Source: Tubiluchus corallicola
Taxonomy: Eukaryota > Priapulida > Priapulimorpha > Priapulimorphida > Tubiluchidae
DNA: 64,000 bases
Reading direction: 5' to 3'
Assembly: GCA_030141605.1 (NCBI GenBank)
Contig: JAQGDQ010000080.1
Coordinates: 620,001-684,000, forward strand
Numbering within the stretch: the first letter of the stretch is position 1; every line of letters begins with the position of its first letter. The notes beneath the pieces were generated by a model. It saw only the letters and a program-made list of their open reading frames with translations. It ran no database searches and was not told where the DNA came from. Of this stretch, positions 52,961 through 64,000 are shown piece after piece. The translations under genes were made by a program, and so were the position numbers.

Positions 52961-55900
52961 ATGCAAACAACAATGGTTGAACAAGAACAAACCCTTACTG
53001 GCACTAATGAAGATGCGGAGCCCTTGTTGGGGAAGCCTGACGATGCACTAAAAGGTACAACCAATGGAAAATCTAAGTAAGCTTAAAGCCAGTGGTACTA
53101 TTTCATGTTTCCACAATTCATTTTACATGTCAGAGTTAACATCTCTTCATAGAAAGAGATTAAATTAAAATTCAAAAAAGAGGAATACTTGAATCACAGT
53201 TTTCATTTTTGACTTAGACTGTCAGGCTCGGGTTCTTTTTTCTTGCAGGGCAGGGAATCAAGGAAAAGTTTTGGAGCCACTTGAAAGTGAACTATGTAGC
53301 TGTTGTAGAATTAGTACAACAACATTTGCTGTATCCGTGTTCGTTATATGTAAAAGGTTTAAAACATACAAAATGTAATTTCCTCTTTTCGTTATAATCA
53401 TACAAAAACGTTATCTACCATAATTAGCACAGTCAAACGGCATTATAACGCCAGGTCTAGGGCAGCACTGAAAGTAGCGAAGTAGCGTTATAGCAAGTTT
53501 GCCAGTAAGGTGAAGTTCATTTTATCTAGATTGTAGAAGTGTAATTTAGTTTCTCAGTTAATCTTAATATACAGTAAATTCAATTTTTATGTTATTGCAC
53601 CTGTTACATTACAATTTTTTGTTGCGTTAACATCACAGACGCTGATATACTGCTAATAACTTGCAAAACGCAAGGCATTATTAGAGCAACCGCTTGTAAA
53701 ATGCTGGCAGTTAACCAACTGTTGATAACAGAAATATGCAGCCACCACTTCCGACATGCATATCTCTACTGTACAGTTATGAATTCACCCAACTGAAAGT
53801 AACTTAACCCTGAGTAAAGCAGTGAAAGCAGCTTGCATACTAAGGTGCAAATTTACATCAGTTTAAAGCTGTAAATTTTCTGAATATTAGGGGCTATAAC
53901 AATTAAATTATTTTTTGGATCGCTGTTTGTTTTTTTTTCTGTATTGGAGAGAAATAGCTGAGTGATCACAGTATGTGCTTGCTTGAGTTGCGATGAAATT
54001 AAACAACAGCCTAAATAGTTAGTAAGTACTTTATTAACTACTACCTTGAAAATTTTTGTATAGTTGGTATAATTTTGGCATCTATTAACGTATGTAAATG
54101 TCTATGCTAGTTCAGTGTCTCACCTTAGAGTGAGATTAGAGATTATCTGACCATACTCTATCATTTTAAAATAGCAAAATGTACAAATGCCTGGAACTTT
54201 ATATCAATAAATTCACTTTTAATAATATTTTATATCTATTATAGCATTAATCGATTTTAACTCTAATTTACACTATAATACAGCAGCTACAAAATTCGTG
54301 TTGCCGTCCATGCTCCTAATAAACTTAAAATTTCTACAAATTATGAAATTCGGGGATCAGGGCAAAAGTTGGTGTCATGGGGAGGCTGTCATTTGTACAA
54401 GGGGTTTGACGAGGTTTGACTGAATTATTATTATTGTTATTATTATTATTATTATTACAATTTTATTCACCTAATAGTTTATATGTTGCTATATCATGAT
54501 ATCAACATTGCTGGAAAAGATCCATGTTACTAATTTCGCAGGCTGGCTCAACATTATGATTAAAACAATTAGAAATCTTAATTACTGTAAACGGACAAGG
54601 CGAAACCTGTAAGCTTTCTACCAAAGTTTTTTTAAATCCTCACATTTCTGTTCATCATATTCACCTGTTGTTTTTCACTTAAAGTTGTCTTCCTGGTTGA
54701 AGTGCTGTGGTAGGGTGTGGAAGGTGTGTATCAACTATTATGAATGTAGTGTTTAAGTTAAAAGATTCTGCTTAAGATTGTAGTTGACAAAGAGTTGAAT
54801 TTGTAAAAGACATTTAGTATCCACTAGGACTGAAATGGATCGTGGAACTTCACAGGATGGTTTTCCCAGCACTTGATCAATTTCTTCTGCCAATGTGATG
54901 CTCCATTTTGAAGTAGTGATGGAATTTCAGTCATTTCTCACACTCTAAAAATAAATTTGCCCTTGTTTCTACATCTAAGTTTGTTAATCTTAGATCCCAC
55001 TCCATGTAGACTTCTTCAGAATTTTTTCTGTTATCAGTCCTTATATGGCTGTTATTGATGCAATATGGCATGATTTGGTCTCCTCTTTTTCTTCTGTAGG
55101 GTAGGGTGGTAGATCAATCTCTGCATCCTCTCTTTTTAAACTGATTGTACTGGTTTGGTAACTTCCTGCTGAACAAATTCAAGCTTATGTATTGCTTGAA
55201 ATTTTGAGGGATACCAAACTACATCACCATAGTCCAGAATCAGTCTTATAAATGTTTTGTACAAGATAGCCATCACAATGTCCACGTAGTTGAAAGAGCT
55301 CCTTATCATCCATAGTCATTTCGTAGCTCGTTTGGATATATCTTCAATTTGTTCATCAAATGTGAGGAAGTAGTCGATTACAATTCATAATTTGTGTTTT
55401 GTCACTGCTCTTAATGGAACTGACTGATTCATATTGTAGCACGTTATGTTCGTATTAATGTAGGACCTTACTTTTTCCACATTGAAAGACATTTGCCTAG
55501 TGCGTGATCTTGTATAAATTATGTCATTTTGCAGTCTACCATAGTATGACTCCAGTATCTTGTATATTTTTGTGTCGTCTGCAAACATTTTTACTGATGA
55601 GTTTAAATTATCTGGTATAGGCCCTAATGCACCTCCCTATGACACTCTGCTCTTGACGGGCCACCATGAAGATTTCTTCTAGTTGATTCCAACATATTGT
55701 CAGCAGTCTTTAAGTTGCCAGTGATCCCATGTGTAGCAAAATTTAACATAAGTTTTCTATGTGGAACTATATCATTGAAGGCTTTCTGCAGATCAAAAAA
55801 TAGAACAGCAACAGAAGAACCATCATTCGGTGCTTCTTGCTGGTCATTTTATGACTCCACTAGATTTAAGATGCAAAAATTTCCTTTTACAAATCTGTAT

Positions 55901-58900
55901 CGTGAGACAGTAATCAACTCGTCAGCAACAGAATAGTCCATAATAGTATTTCTAATTACTTTCTCAAGAAGTATTTATATATAATAGATGTCAAGGTTAT
56001 TGGTCTGTAATTAGTTTTTTAACTCTTAAGTCCCCCTTCCTAAAAAATTGAAGACAGTTGAATTTTTCCATGCTACCCCAGTAATTATTTTAAAAAAAAT
56101 ACATACTAATGATGCTGTTACACTTGACATTAGTTTTTATTGCAAAGGAATTAATGTAATCAGGTCCCATGGAGGAATCAGCTTCAAGTTCTTTTATCGC
56201 TTAGGATACATTCTCTTCAGATATTTCTCAAGAAGTATTTATATATGTATCATGTATATATTTATATATGTATCATTTCTTAATCATAGTTTTATCAGTT
56301 TTCATTAGATAATGAAATGTAATTAAAAATAATTCATAATTGCCCTTTCAACACATATTGAAAGTCCTTTTTCATTTACTTGGTACTGACAGATACAAAT
56401 TTCTAAACACAGCGTTCTTGTTCTTTGCATTAACAAAACCATCTGCAAATACTACTACGGTTAAATAGAAAGTGTTGCAAAATATTGTTCTTCCAGCCAT
56501 TACAATACCGAATTTTAACCTAGGGTATCAATTCGATAAGATTCAATGTTGTTAAAAAAACTTTGATAAACTATTTTTTGTTTATGTTCAGAGATTAATT
56601 TATCCAGCATCACTTTGCAAAATGAGGTGCATTTTAAACCCTGCTAATGTGATACACTTACTATGTGCATAAAATTAGTATCATTTTTGAATTTAATATT
56701 ATTTCCTTGAAAAAAATCATTATATTTCCCTGAAATACCGTTTTTTCTGCCGGTTTGTATCACAATTCAAGCATCTTTTTGACCGACATTGGAAGTGTTA
56801 TGCCATTTTGCTTATATAGTGTATTAGAGTGAAAAACCTGTCTGATTTTTTCTGGACATGTCAAGAAATTAGGCTTGATGTCAAAGAGTCAAATGTGTCT
56901 TGAAATCATCAGGAAAAATCAGTATATTTTAGTAACGTATGCAACATTTCGTTTAAGATTAACTTACTAAAACACGCTGAAATTTGGTTGTTTTAACACT
57001 GAGCGTCAATAATGAACATAATTAACCCCTTGGCCATTCTGATTTCCATCTCTTGTTTGTAAAATTTTATTCAAAAATTCCAATTGAATTTAGTGAAATT
57101 GGTGAAACAGAACCTTATAAGCTTTAAACTGGCAACATCATTACAAGAATGACATAATAAAAGGTTTGCACTTATGCTTTGCAAACTTAAAGCAATCTAG
57201 CGAGAAATTAGTTTTAAAGTTGAAGTTCACAGTGATGATTAACGAAATAAATGATTAACCATTAATGTTTAATAATTCCAGGCAGCTTATGTATTAGTTA
57301 AATACAACCTGTATCTATGGCATGACTCATTGGTTTGAGGTTTCAACAGAGGAGGGCAGCAAGTTCAGGTCATCTCACAGTTATAATATGTTTAAACGTT
57401 GACTCGTTAAGATGTAGAGATGACGTTATACATGGTATTCTATCTCATACATGTGTACCAGCCCAGTAAGGTCACTTACTGGTATGAGTGGTACTGCACC
57501 CATTCTTTCCAAGAATCACTATAACTATTGACAGTTTAAGCAGATGAACTCCGTAAATTCTACAGCCAATATTGGCAATTCGATATATCCGGATGTATCG
57601 GAATTTTTGGGAAAATTCCAGAAATCGAGTTATCCAGTATCAAATATCATGTATCATATAACACTACTGTATAAAGTTTTTCTTTCTTTTGAAATAGCTT
57701 TAGACATCTGATTTGCAAATTAGCTAAATGAATAGCTTGAACAAGTGTTTTGTGGTTCAAATTTAGTTTGGGTGGATGGTTCAGCATAATCCTAAAGACA
57801 GTGACAAATAACTCATGAATCTTGTACCCATTACAAGACATATTGCTGATTTATAAAAAATTAGTTAACCCAATGTTTTCACTGTATTTTGCTCTCATTC
57901 TATTGTCATACCTGTGCCTTATTTTTTGCAGTCTATTCGAACAGAAGAAGCAAAGCACCTACATGTTCTATTATCCCTGCTCGCCATGCATTGGCTTTAA
58001 TGGCATTTCTAGGATTTTTTAATGTCTATGCACTTCGTGTTAACCTTAGTGTTGCACTTGTGGATATGGTTAATGGTTCTAATCATGCAAGCTCACCAAA
58101 TTTTACCGACGATTGCCCTGATCGTAGTGACAATAGTTCAACTGCTCACCATGTAAGTTACAAATTTAAACATTGAAGTTTGTATTAATCAACTGCCTGA
58201 AATTTTCAGCTGGGGGTTTCATTAACCCATGGCATTTGTAATTTTGTGACTGAGCATGCTAAAAGCAATAACTTATTATACCATATTTATTGTGTCTTGA
58301 AAAATCTTATTTGAATGTACACATGCAGAATAGTTGTTTTTGTACGATTCAGGAAGGAGAATTCAACTGGGATAGTAAAACACAGGGTGTTATTCTTGCT
58401 TCATTCTTCTATGGCTATATTTTCACTCAGATTCCAGGTGGCAGACTGGCAGAAAAATTCAGTCCTAAAAGGTTTGTGTTAAATAATAAGTAACTCTGTT
58501 TTGCAAAGGCACTTTCTTTACGGAAACATGTTAAAAGTTTTAACCATATGAATTAATTGGATTTAGAAAGTTAAACTTTGTTTGATTAAAATAATACTGT
58601 TTAGTGCTAAGTTTACTATAAAAGACCACACATATATATATATATATACTATACTATCTGAATGAAGTAAGTTTGTTGTGGGCCACCAGTACATTGTTTG
58701 GAAAACATGGGTGTGTGGATTGTGGAACAGGTGTTTGAATATTTTTCTTCAAGATGTTCTCTTACTGATATAAATGGTTATGATGATTCCTCTTTTCTAA
58801 AAAATTGTTTTATGCTACTTTAAAATTTTTGGTAAATTGACAGAAACAAATTTTAAAATCCATTTCCCTACCTTACTGGTTTCCTCCAAATTGTTGGCTG

Positions 58901-61900
58901 TATTTCAGATTAATTTTCAATCAAGCAATTTGTAACTTATGAGCTAAACAGTAAACCTCAACTTTAGGTTGTATGGATTTGGTGTACTCTGCACAGTCAT
59001 ATTTACTCTGCTCACACCACTTGCAGCTCGACTAAGCGTAAAAACATTTGTAGCTTGTAGAGTCCTAGAAGGCTTTGGGGAGGTATGTTACTGTAATAAT
59101 TAAGTAATAATATACAGTAAAGCAAGTCAACATGTTTAAAAATGCATAATGCCTTATATTTGACTGGAACACTAAAACCTATATTGCATGTAAGTTGGAA
59201 CAGTGTAAAAAACAGCTGTCACCACTTCCTAACTCAGTTGTTCTGGAAGTGAAATGAAATCATGGGTTCAGACATTAAACAGCTTCATTTTTCAGGGAGT
59301 GACATTTCCGTCTATGCACGCTCTATGGGCCAGCTGGGCACCTCCTTTAGAAAGAAGTAAACTAATTACTTTTTCATATTCTGGAGCAGCTTTTGGCACT
59401 ATTATTTCTCTACCAGTATCTGGCCTTTTGTGTGATTACTTAGGATGGCCTTCTGTTTTCTACGTTTTTGGTAAGCATAATTATTGTGTTTGCTTTTAAC
59501 TGATTGTTTTTTTGCTTTTAATTGAATTTATGACTTATTAAATTAATTCAACTAATTAATTGATTAATTGGTTTAATTTAATAAGAATTCTAACTTTAAT
59601 GTTATGAAACACATGTACTGAAATATTTTGTTTGGCAACTTTTTTTGCAGGTGGAATTGGTTTGTTATGGTTTATTTTATGGATGCTTCTAGTGCATGAT
59701 GCACCTCAGGAACACCCGCGAATTAGCAGTGAAGAATTGCATTTACTGACAACTACTATAGGACAAGTTGGTGATACTCGAAAGGTACAAATTTAATATT
59801 TCGTATGTGGTTGTATTGTTTTTCTGTTTGTATCTTCTATCCTTTTAAGATTTGAAAACAAAAGGCAGTGGTGTCCCTGTTGTCTGAAAAGGTAATATAT
59901 AAGCTACAACGAACGTATGGTCAAACAATGTGCAAAACTTGCAAAAAAAGATTGCTGTTATTGCTGAATGTAATTCACGTTGTGACTTCTGCCTTCTGTG
60001 CAGTTTTTTTCTGCTTGTTATCGATTTTTGTCTATTCCAGTGGCTCAGAAAAGGTATAAAGTGTAGAACAAATTAGTAACTTTCTGCCAGATCGAGTCAT
60101 CAGATGATGGTAGATGATGCCAATCCTTACATGTAATTAGATATAGGTGGTTCAACATTGTTGGTTGATAAATTATGTGCATGCTAGCTAAAAATTATAG
60201 CTATAGGCCTATCTATGCCTTTTATTTCTTCTACACTCGAATGTCTATTGCGTCAAATGACACAATATGAATGTTAGCCGTTGTGCTTACATATTTTACA
60301 AAAAAAATAGTACAGTACAGTAAAATAATAAACTCACTTTGGGATTGAAGTGTTTTGACCCAATTAACCAACTGAACCTATTAACTAATGGGTGAAGCAT
60401 TACTGGTATAAAAGTATGAGTCATCAGCTTAGTATGCACTGCAAAGGTTTTTAATGAATTTTAGAAACGAAGTAATCCTAAATTCCTTTGTGCAGTTAAA
60501 AATTAGAAAAAAATATTTTAAAATATTTATTTATATAAGTGAATTAGCATTAAATTAAAAAGTATACTTATCTAAATCACACACGCAAAAATTACAAAAG
60601 TTATTTCAAAGTCGGTTGCTTCATTTTATCGTGAAAAAGTTGGCTCACAAAGTTCTCATGATGATAAAAACATTGAAAATCTGTTGTTGTATGATGCACA
60701 AATTCCGTAAAATTTTTGCACCATAAAATGCTAAAACTGTTGGTGGTGCCCGTGTTTCCCGGCAAGTACAGCTTGGTCTAACGTTTCGCCTAAGCTCCGG
60801 CTTGCCATAATTGTGATGTATTCACTGTACTGTACCTGTGTCCCTGGCATAACAGCAACATCTAACTGACTAAACTTTCTGGCAAAGGCAGCCAGAGCAT
60901 CAAAAGCAAACCGCTAAGCAAGTGATTAAATGTTTGGCTTCCAGGAATTCTTGGATAATGAGGTTAATTGCAGATGGGCAGGTCAAAGTAAACCATTGGG
61001 CTAGCATATTAACGTATGATAAACGTTCCTGCTTACAAACAAAACGGTACTTAACATGATTGTTTCTATGTATATTATAGGACAAGAGCGAACTAAGATG
61101 ATATAAAAGTCATAAAAGTTTATTAGTCATACGAAAGTGTCTTATTGAAGCATGTGAAGCAAAAATATTGAGTCAATTATGCGGAGTTACTTGAGTCATT
61201 TACTGACAGTTTTTGTGTACATTTGAATAGAAGCAACCCGTACCAGGCATTTTTGAGTCAATTAAGCGATTGAGTCTATTAACCATGAGTCTATTAAGTG
61301 GCACCTTCTGTACTAGTTGCTTGTGACAGCGGTGGCAGCACTGACAGAAGATGCTGGGGAGGGGGGGGCACAGTAGCTATGATGGCAATAGTGACAATCG
61401 TAGTGGTAGTGGATATGATATAGTAGCAGCTGTACTAGTAATAATTTCAACAGCAGTGACAGTAGCAACTTCTCATTTTCTTAACATATTTCTATGCGCC
61501 AGCTGGAATTGAATACAAATTGTACAGCAGTGAAGAGATTAAGGTAACATTAAAGACCATTGACTCTTTCTGGTGATGCCAAATAATGAGTTTGAACGTG
61601 ATCATATGACACTAATACCCAAAGTGATGAAACAGAAACTAGTATCATTAAACCTGTAAGTTTAAGTGAGTAGGTAAGACTAGTTAGATCTGCCTTGCCA
61701 TCCTTTATTTACTGTTTTAGACAGAGTAGCATAATTTCTTACTGATTTTCTTTTCAGAAGAAGCGTGTTCCATGGAGAAGTGTTTGCACATCATTGCCAG
61801 TACTGGCTATATGTGTCAGCCATGTTTGTCAAAACTGGGGCTTTTATACTCTTCTTACATGTTTGCCGACATATATGAAAGAAGTTCTCAAGTTTGATAT

Positions 61901-63722
61901 CTCAAAAGTATTGCAAAATTTTATGTTTTTTTAATTTATTGTATGGAAGCTTTTTTATTATAACATGTAACACTGTTGAACATCTTGCACACTTAAATTT
62001 GTATTGTTTATAATTCTCGTAGGATGGATTTTTATCTGCTTTGCCATATGTCTTTCAATGGTTTGTAACAATAATAGGAGGACAGACAGCTGATTTTTTT
62101 CGTCAGCGGCACATTATTAGCACAACAGTAGTGAGAAAGCTATGGAACACAACTGGTAGGCCTTTTGTATTTTTCTAGAACTACACAGCCTTTTTTGGCA
62201 TTATACCTGCAGTGTCAGAAATTACTTTGGTCATGTTGTTGTAATTCACCCTGTTAAACTTGATGCAACTTCAAATTTGAAATGATTTCAACTAGTGATG
62301 GGCCAACCTGGTTAGAGATCTGTGATTGGTAACCAAACAGTAGTATTTGGCTGTGATTGGCTCGGCATTAAATTATTGATTGGCTCGGTGAACTATTGAG
62401 CCGATCAGACCTTAAAAATTGTTGAATTTATAAAAAACGTAAAAATAAAATATCTAAAACTTACGGTAACAGTTTTGAAATGTTTAATGTATTGTTACTC
62501 CAGATTATTAGGCAAAATTATTTGCATGTAGCAACCATGTTTCGTTCAGTTGTCATCCCTATGAGAACCCACACTCAGAAGGCGCAATCCATACAGGTGC
62601 GGCAGATTAAGCACTTCAGTCTCACTGCTGAATTTTGATCATCAGGCTGTTTTCTTATGCTACTTATTTCATACCATAACGAGCATGAATAATTGAAGAA
62701 CTCATGCAAAACCATTGTAGTTATTTTATGACTCTTAGCTTTCTGTGTCCTAGCTGAGAAATTTATAAATTTGTGGACCTACTCTGCCTTTTTGGCCAGG
62801 AAGATGAAAATTGTTGCACCAAAGAAATCATTAATTTGTGTAGTTCAGTGAAGCTTCAAAGTTCCACTAAAACATTTGGGTTTTATTTACTTTATTGATA
62901 AAAATAATAAAGTCCTGAAAGAACTGATTACAGTTCTTCTGATTACATGAACACTGATTACAGGAGTTAAATGACGAAGTTTCTTTATTGGAGTCCGGTG
63001 GATAATATCTTTTGACATAAAATAACAAGATAGGACAATGCATTTTAAAGAACGTTTTTGTATCAGTAATGTCTACGTATTTTATCCGACTTGTAATCGG
63101 CTGGTGTCAATAAATTGCAAAGTTGATAGGCTCAGTACCCAAAAATATTGATCAACCCATCACTAATTTCAACATGATTCATCCAATTTAATCTAGCATG
63201 GTTATGGACATTTTGAGAAAGCAAAACTTGGTGGATAAATCGAGATCTCAGATTCAAGACCATTTTTCTGTAGTGCAAAATGCACTAGAGTTAATTTCAT
63301 AAAAAATATGACCTGTGTTAAGCGGGTCAAGGTCACCCACTCCAAACATGAATAATATTGCATACTAAAAATCACAGAAAGCTTGCAAGCGTGTGTGCGT
63401 ACGTGTAGTAAAAACATTCCATTTGTTCATTTTCAGAAACAAACATGCCTGAACAAGTTTGGTTGTATTGACTCAGATGCACATTTTATGACACCTGCCT
63501 TGTTGTAAATTAAAAATAGCTTTTCAATTAATGATTTTTATGCATGTTAATATTATTATCTTCAAGGATTGACACTGCCGGCTGTGTTTTTGGTTGTGAT
63601 TAGCTATGTTGGTTGTAATAGCACAGCAGCTGTTGCTTGCCTTACCGCAGCTGTAGGACTTAATGGTTTTGTCGGCTCAGGATATAATGTCAATCACTTA
63701 GATATTGGTCCAGCATTTGCGG
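52961..63722 (+). CDS. SLC17A5: Sialin-like lysosomal anion transporter (3' end beyond window)
   Basis: Major-facilitator transporter; in vertebrates sialin exports sialic acid from lysosomes with protons. Exons: 52961-53054, 57932-58152, 58353-58471, 58968-59082, 59296-59470, 59651-59784, 61758-61907, 62023-62155, 63567-63722, all in phase, giving 432 of about 495 residues. The start is the first in-frame ATG after a TAA at 52907; a second ATG lies at 52973. The N-terminus carries DAEPLL, a [DE]xxxL[LI] lysosomal sorting signal. Sialin marks are [13 protein letters not shown] in TM1, loop sites NGS/NFT/NSS for glycosylation, [33 protein letters not shown], and NHLDIGP at the last visible exon. 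The Arg before TM1 (PAR) aligns with human Arg39, and MH with human His183, both disease positions. Missing: the last TM segments. An alternative first junction uses an extra in-frame exon at 53249-53349. Confidence 0.93.
53249..53349 (+). other. Candidate optional exon of SLC17A5
   Basis: This stretch has an acceptor (TTTTTTCTTGCAG) and a donor (GTAAAA). If exon 1 is extended to 53076, where a strong GTAAGC donor follows, the 101-bp exon joins in phase 2, stays open and leaves phase 1, which fits the exon at 57932. The result would add 41 residues (including [12 protein letters not shown]) before TM1. The shorter splice from 53054 gives a length closer to the known family, so this exon may be unused or alternative. 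Confidence 0.35.
53430..54422. mobile_element. Pogo-like short DNA element
   Basis: The left end CAGTCAAACGGCATTATAACG and the inverse of the right end (CAGTCAAACCTCG) share CAGTCAAAC. CAGTCAAACCTCG-type ends with nearby TTATAACG are typical of pogo/Tigger elements. The flanking dinucleotides are not TA today, so the insertion is old or the limits are slightly off. No transposase frame is present. An ATT microsatellite starts just after it. It lies in SLC17A5 intron 1. Confidence 0.5.
54425..54459. repeat. (ATT)n microsatellite
   Basis: About eleven ATT units with one GTT interruption in SLC17A5 intron 1. Confidence 0.9.
54650..56100 (-). mobile_element. CR1/Jockey-like LINE reverse-transcriptase relic
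   Basis: Minus-strand translation gives the domain order in shifting frames. [14 protein letters not shown] lies near 55940-55975, followed by [24 protein letters not shown] lies near 55760-55800 and [13 protein letters not shown] near 55560-55595, the latter keeping the catalytic [21 protein letters not shown] follows near 55210-55265 and a VQQEVTK segment near 55185. The FADDTKIY portion is open from 55588 to 55385, but other parts are broken, so it is inactive. It is antisense inside SLC17A5 intron 1. Confidence 0.85.
58630..58650. repeat. (TA)n microsatellite
   Basis: A short TA run in the SLC17A5 intron between 58471 and 58968. Confidence 0.85.
60313..61310. mobile_element. TA-flanked mariner-type non-autonomous element (candidate)
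   Basis: The block starts CAGTACAGTAAAATAATAAACTC and its inverse end reads CAGAAGGTGCCACTTAATAG then ACTC; each end is flanked by TA. Both inner arms repeat phrases of the type GACTCAATTAACC. The ends are only partly alike and no transposase was recognised. It lies in the SLC17A5 intron between 59784 and 61758. Confidence 0.45.
61320..61470. repeat. Degenerate trinucleotide-rich repeat
   Basis: AGC/AGT/GGT-type triplets (for example GTAGTGGTAGTGG and CAGCAGTGACAG) recur over about 150 bp together with a run of nine G residues near 61361. No coding sense. Confidence 0.6.
62293..63165. mobile_element. Non-autonomous hAT element with perfect 8-bp target duplication
   Basis: The 873-bp element begins TAGTGATGGG and ends with the exact inverse CCCATCACTA. 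ATTTCAAC flanks it on both sides (62285-62292 and 63166-63173), an 8-bp target duplication as hAT transposases make. Near the left end, TGATTGG and GGCTCGG recur as subterminal repeats. There is no transposase frame. It lies in the SLC17A5 intron between 62155 and 63567. Confidence 0.88.
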
Positions 63723-64000
63723 GTAAATATTGAAGTTAGTAAATGTTTATTTTCTACTTTGTGATTTACAGCCTGCTTTCTTTGGTTATATGGTGTGTGC
63801 TGCAAATTTGATAAATTAAAATTTCTTAACGGTTTTTACAGCATTTGCTCTTCCATACTTTAACTGCGTATTTAGACGATGACATTGCCAACAAACTTAT
63901 TAGCAATGTTTCTAATTAAAAACATAAGCTTGTCAGTACCAGTCTCAGTTCAAATTATTATAAGTAAGTGATAGTGTTTTATTGTTTCTAGAGCAACTTT

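Noticed and set aside
52961-63722. Calling the transporter SLC17A9 or a phosphate transporter of the same superfamily
   Set aside because: The TM1 signature [13 protein letters not shown], the dileucine start, [13 protein letters not shown] and NHLDIGP match sialin.
63991-64000. TTTCTAG followed by AGCAAC as the next SLC17A5 exon
   Set aside because: The phase-1 G would give Glu-Gln-Leu, not the Gly that should follow FA; only ten bases are visible.

Overview
This is nuclear DNA from a metazoan, most likely an invertebrate. It is AT-rich, the genes are split by GT-AG introns of 0.1-6 kb, and the intergenic DNA holds decayed LINEs, tRNA-derived SINE-like sequences and many short inverted-repeat DNA elements. 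No prokaryotic features were seen. The species cannot be named from the sequence.

Four conserved protein-coding genes were rebuilt exon by exon from splice sites, reading phase and remembered family motifs; no alignment was run. (1) Positions 1985-7664 (+) hold the last four coding exons of an alpha-type nicotinic acetylcholine receptor subunit; the 5' exons lie outside the window. (2) Positions 12830-25902 (+) hold a complete 12-exon nicotinate phosphoribosyltransferase gene (NAPRT, 557 codons). (3) Positions 31796-49708 (-) hold a complete 14-exon TAF5L gene (586 codons), the WD40 subunit of SAGA-type histone acetyltransferase complexes, with one GC-AG intron. (4) Positions 52961-63722 (+) hold nine exons of a sialin-like transporter (SLC17A5); its 3' end is outside the window.

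NAPRT and TAF5L converge on a 5.9 kb gene-free interval. TAF5L and SLC17A5 diverge from a 3.3 kb interval. The genes belong to unrelated processes (neurotransmission, NAD salvage, transcription, lysosomal export), and nothing suggests that they form a functional cluster.

The accessory content is repeat-derived: four broken reverse-transcriptase relics, one mariner transposase relic, several short elements with terminal inverted repeats (one with a perfect 8-bp target duplication), a 67-bp GC-rich minisatellite and GA/CT microsatellites. I found no sign of an undescribed molecular system. The most useful observations are the GC-AG intron in TAF5L, the very short first exons, an in-frame optional exon in SLC17A5, an unexplained exon-like block near 50.4-50.6 kb, and the set of short mobile elements.
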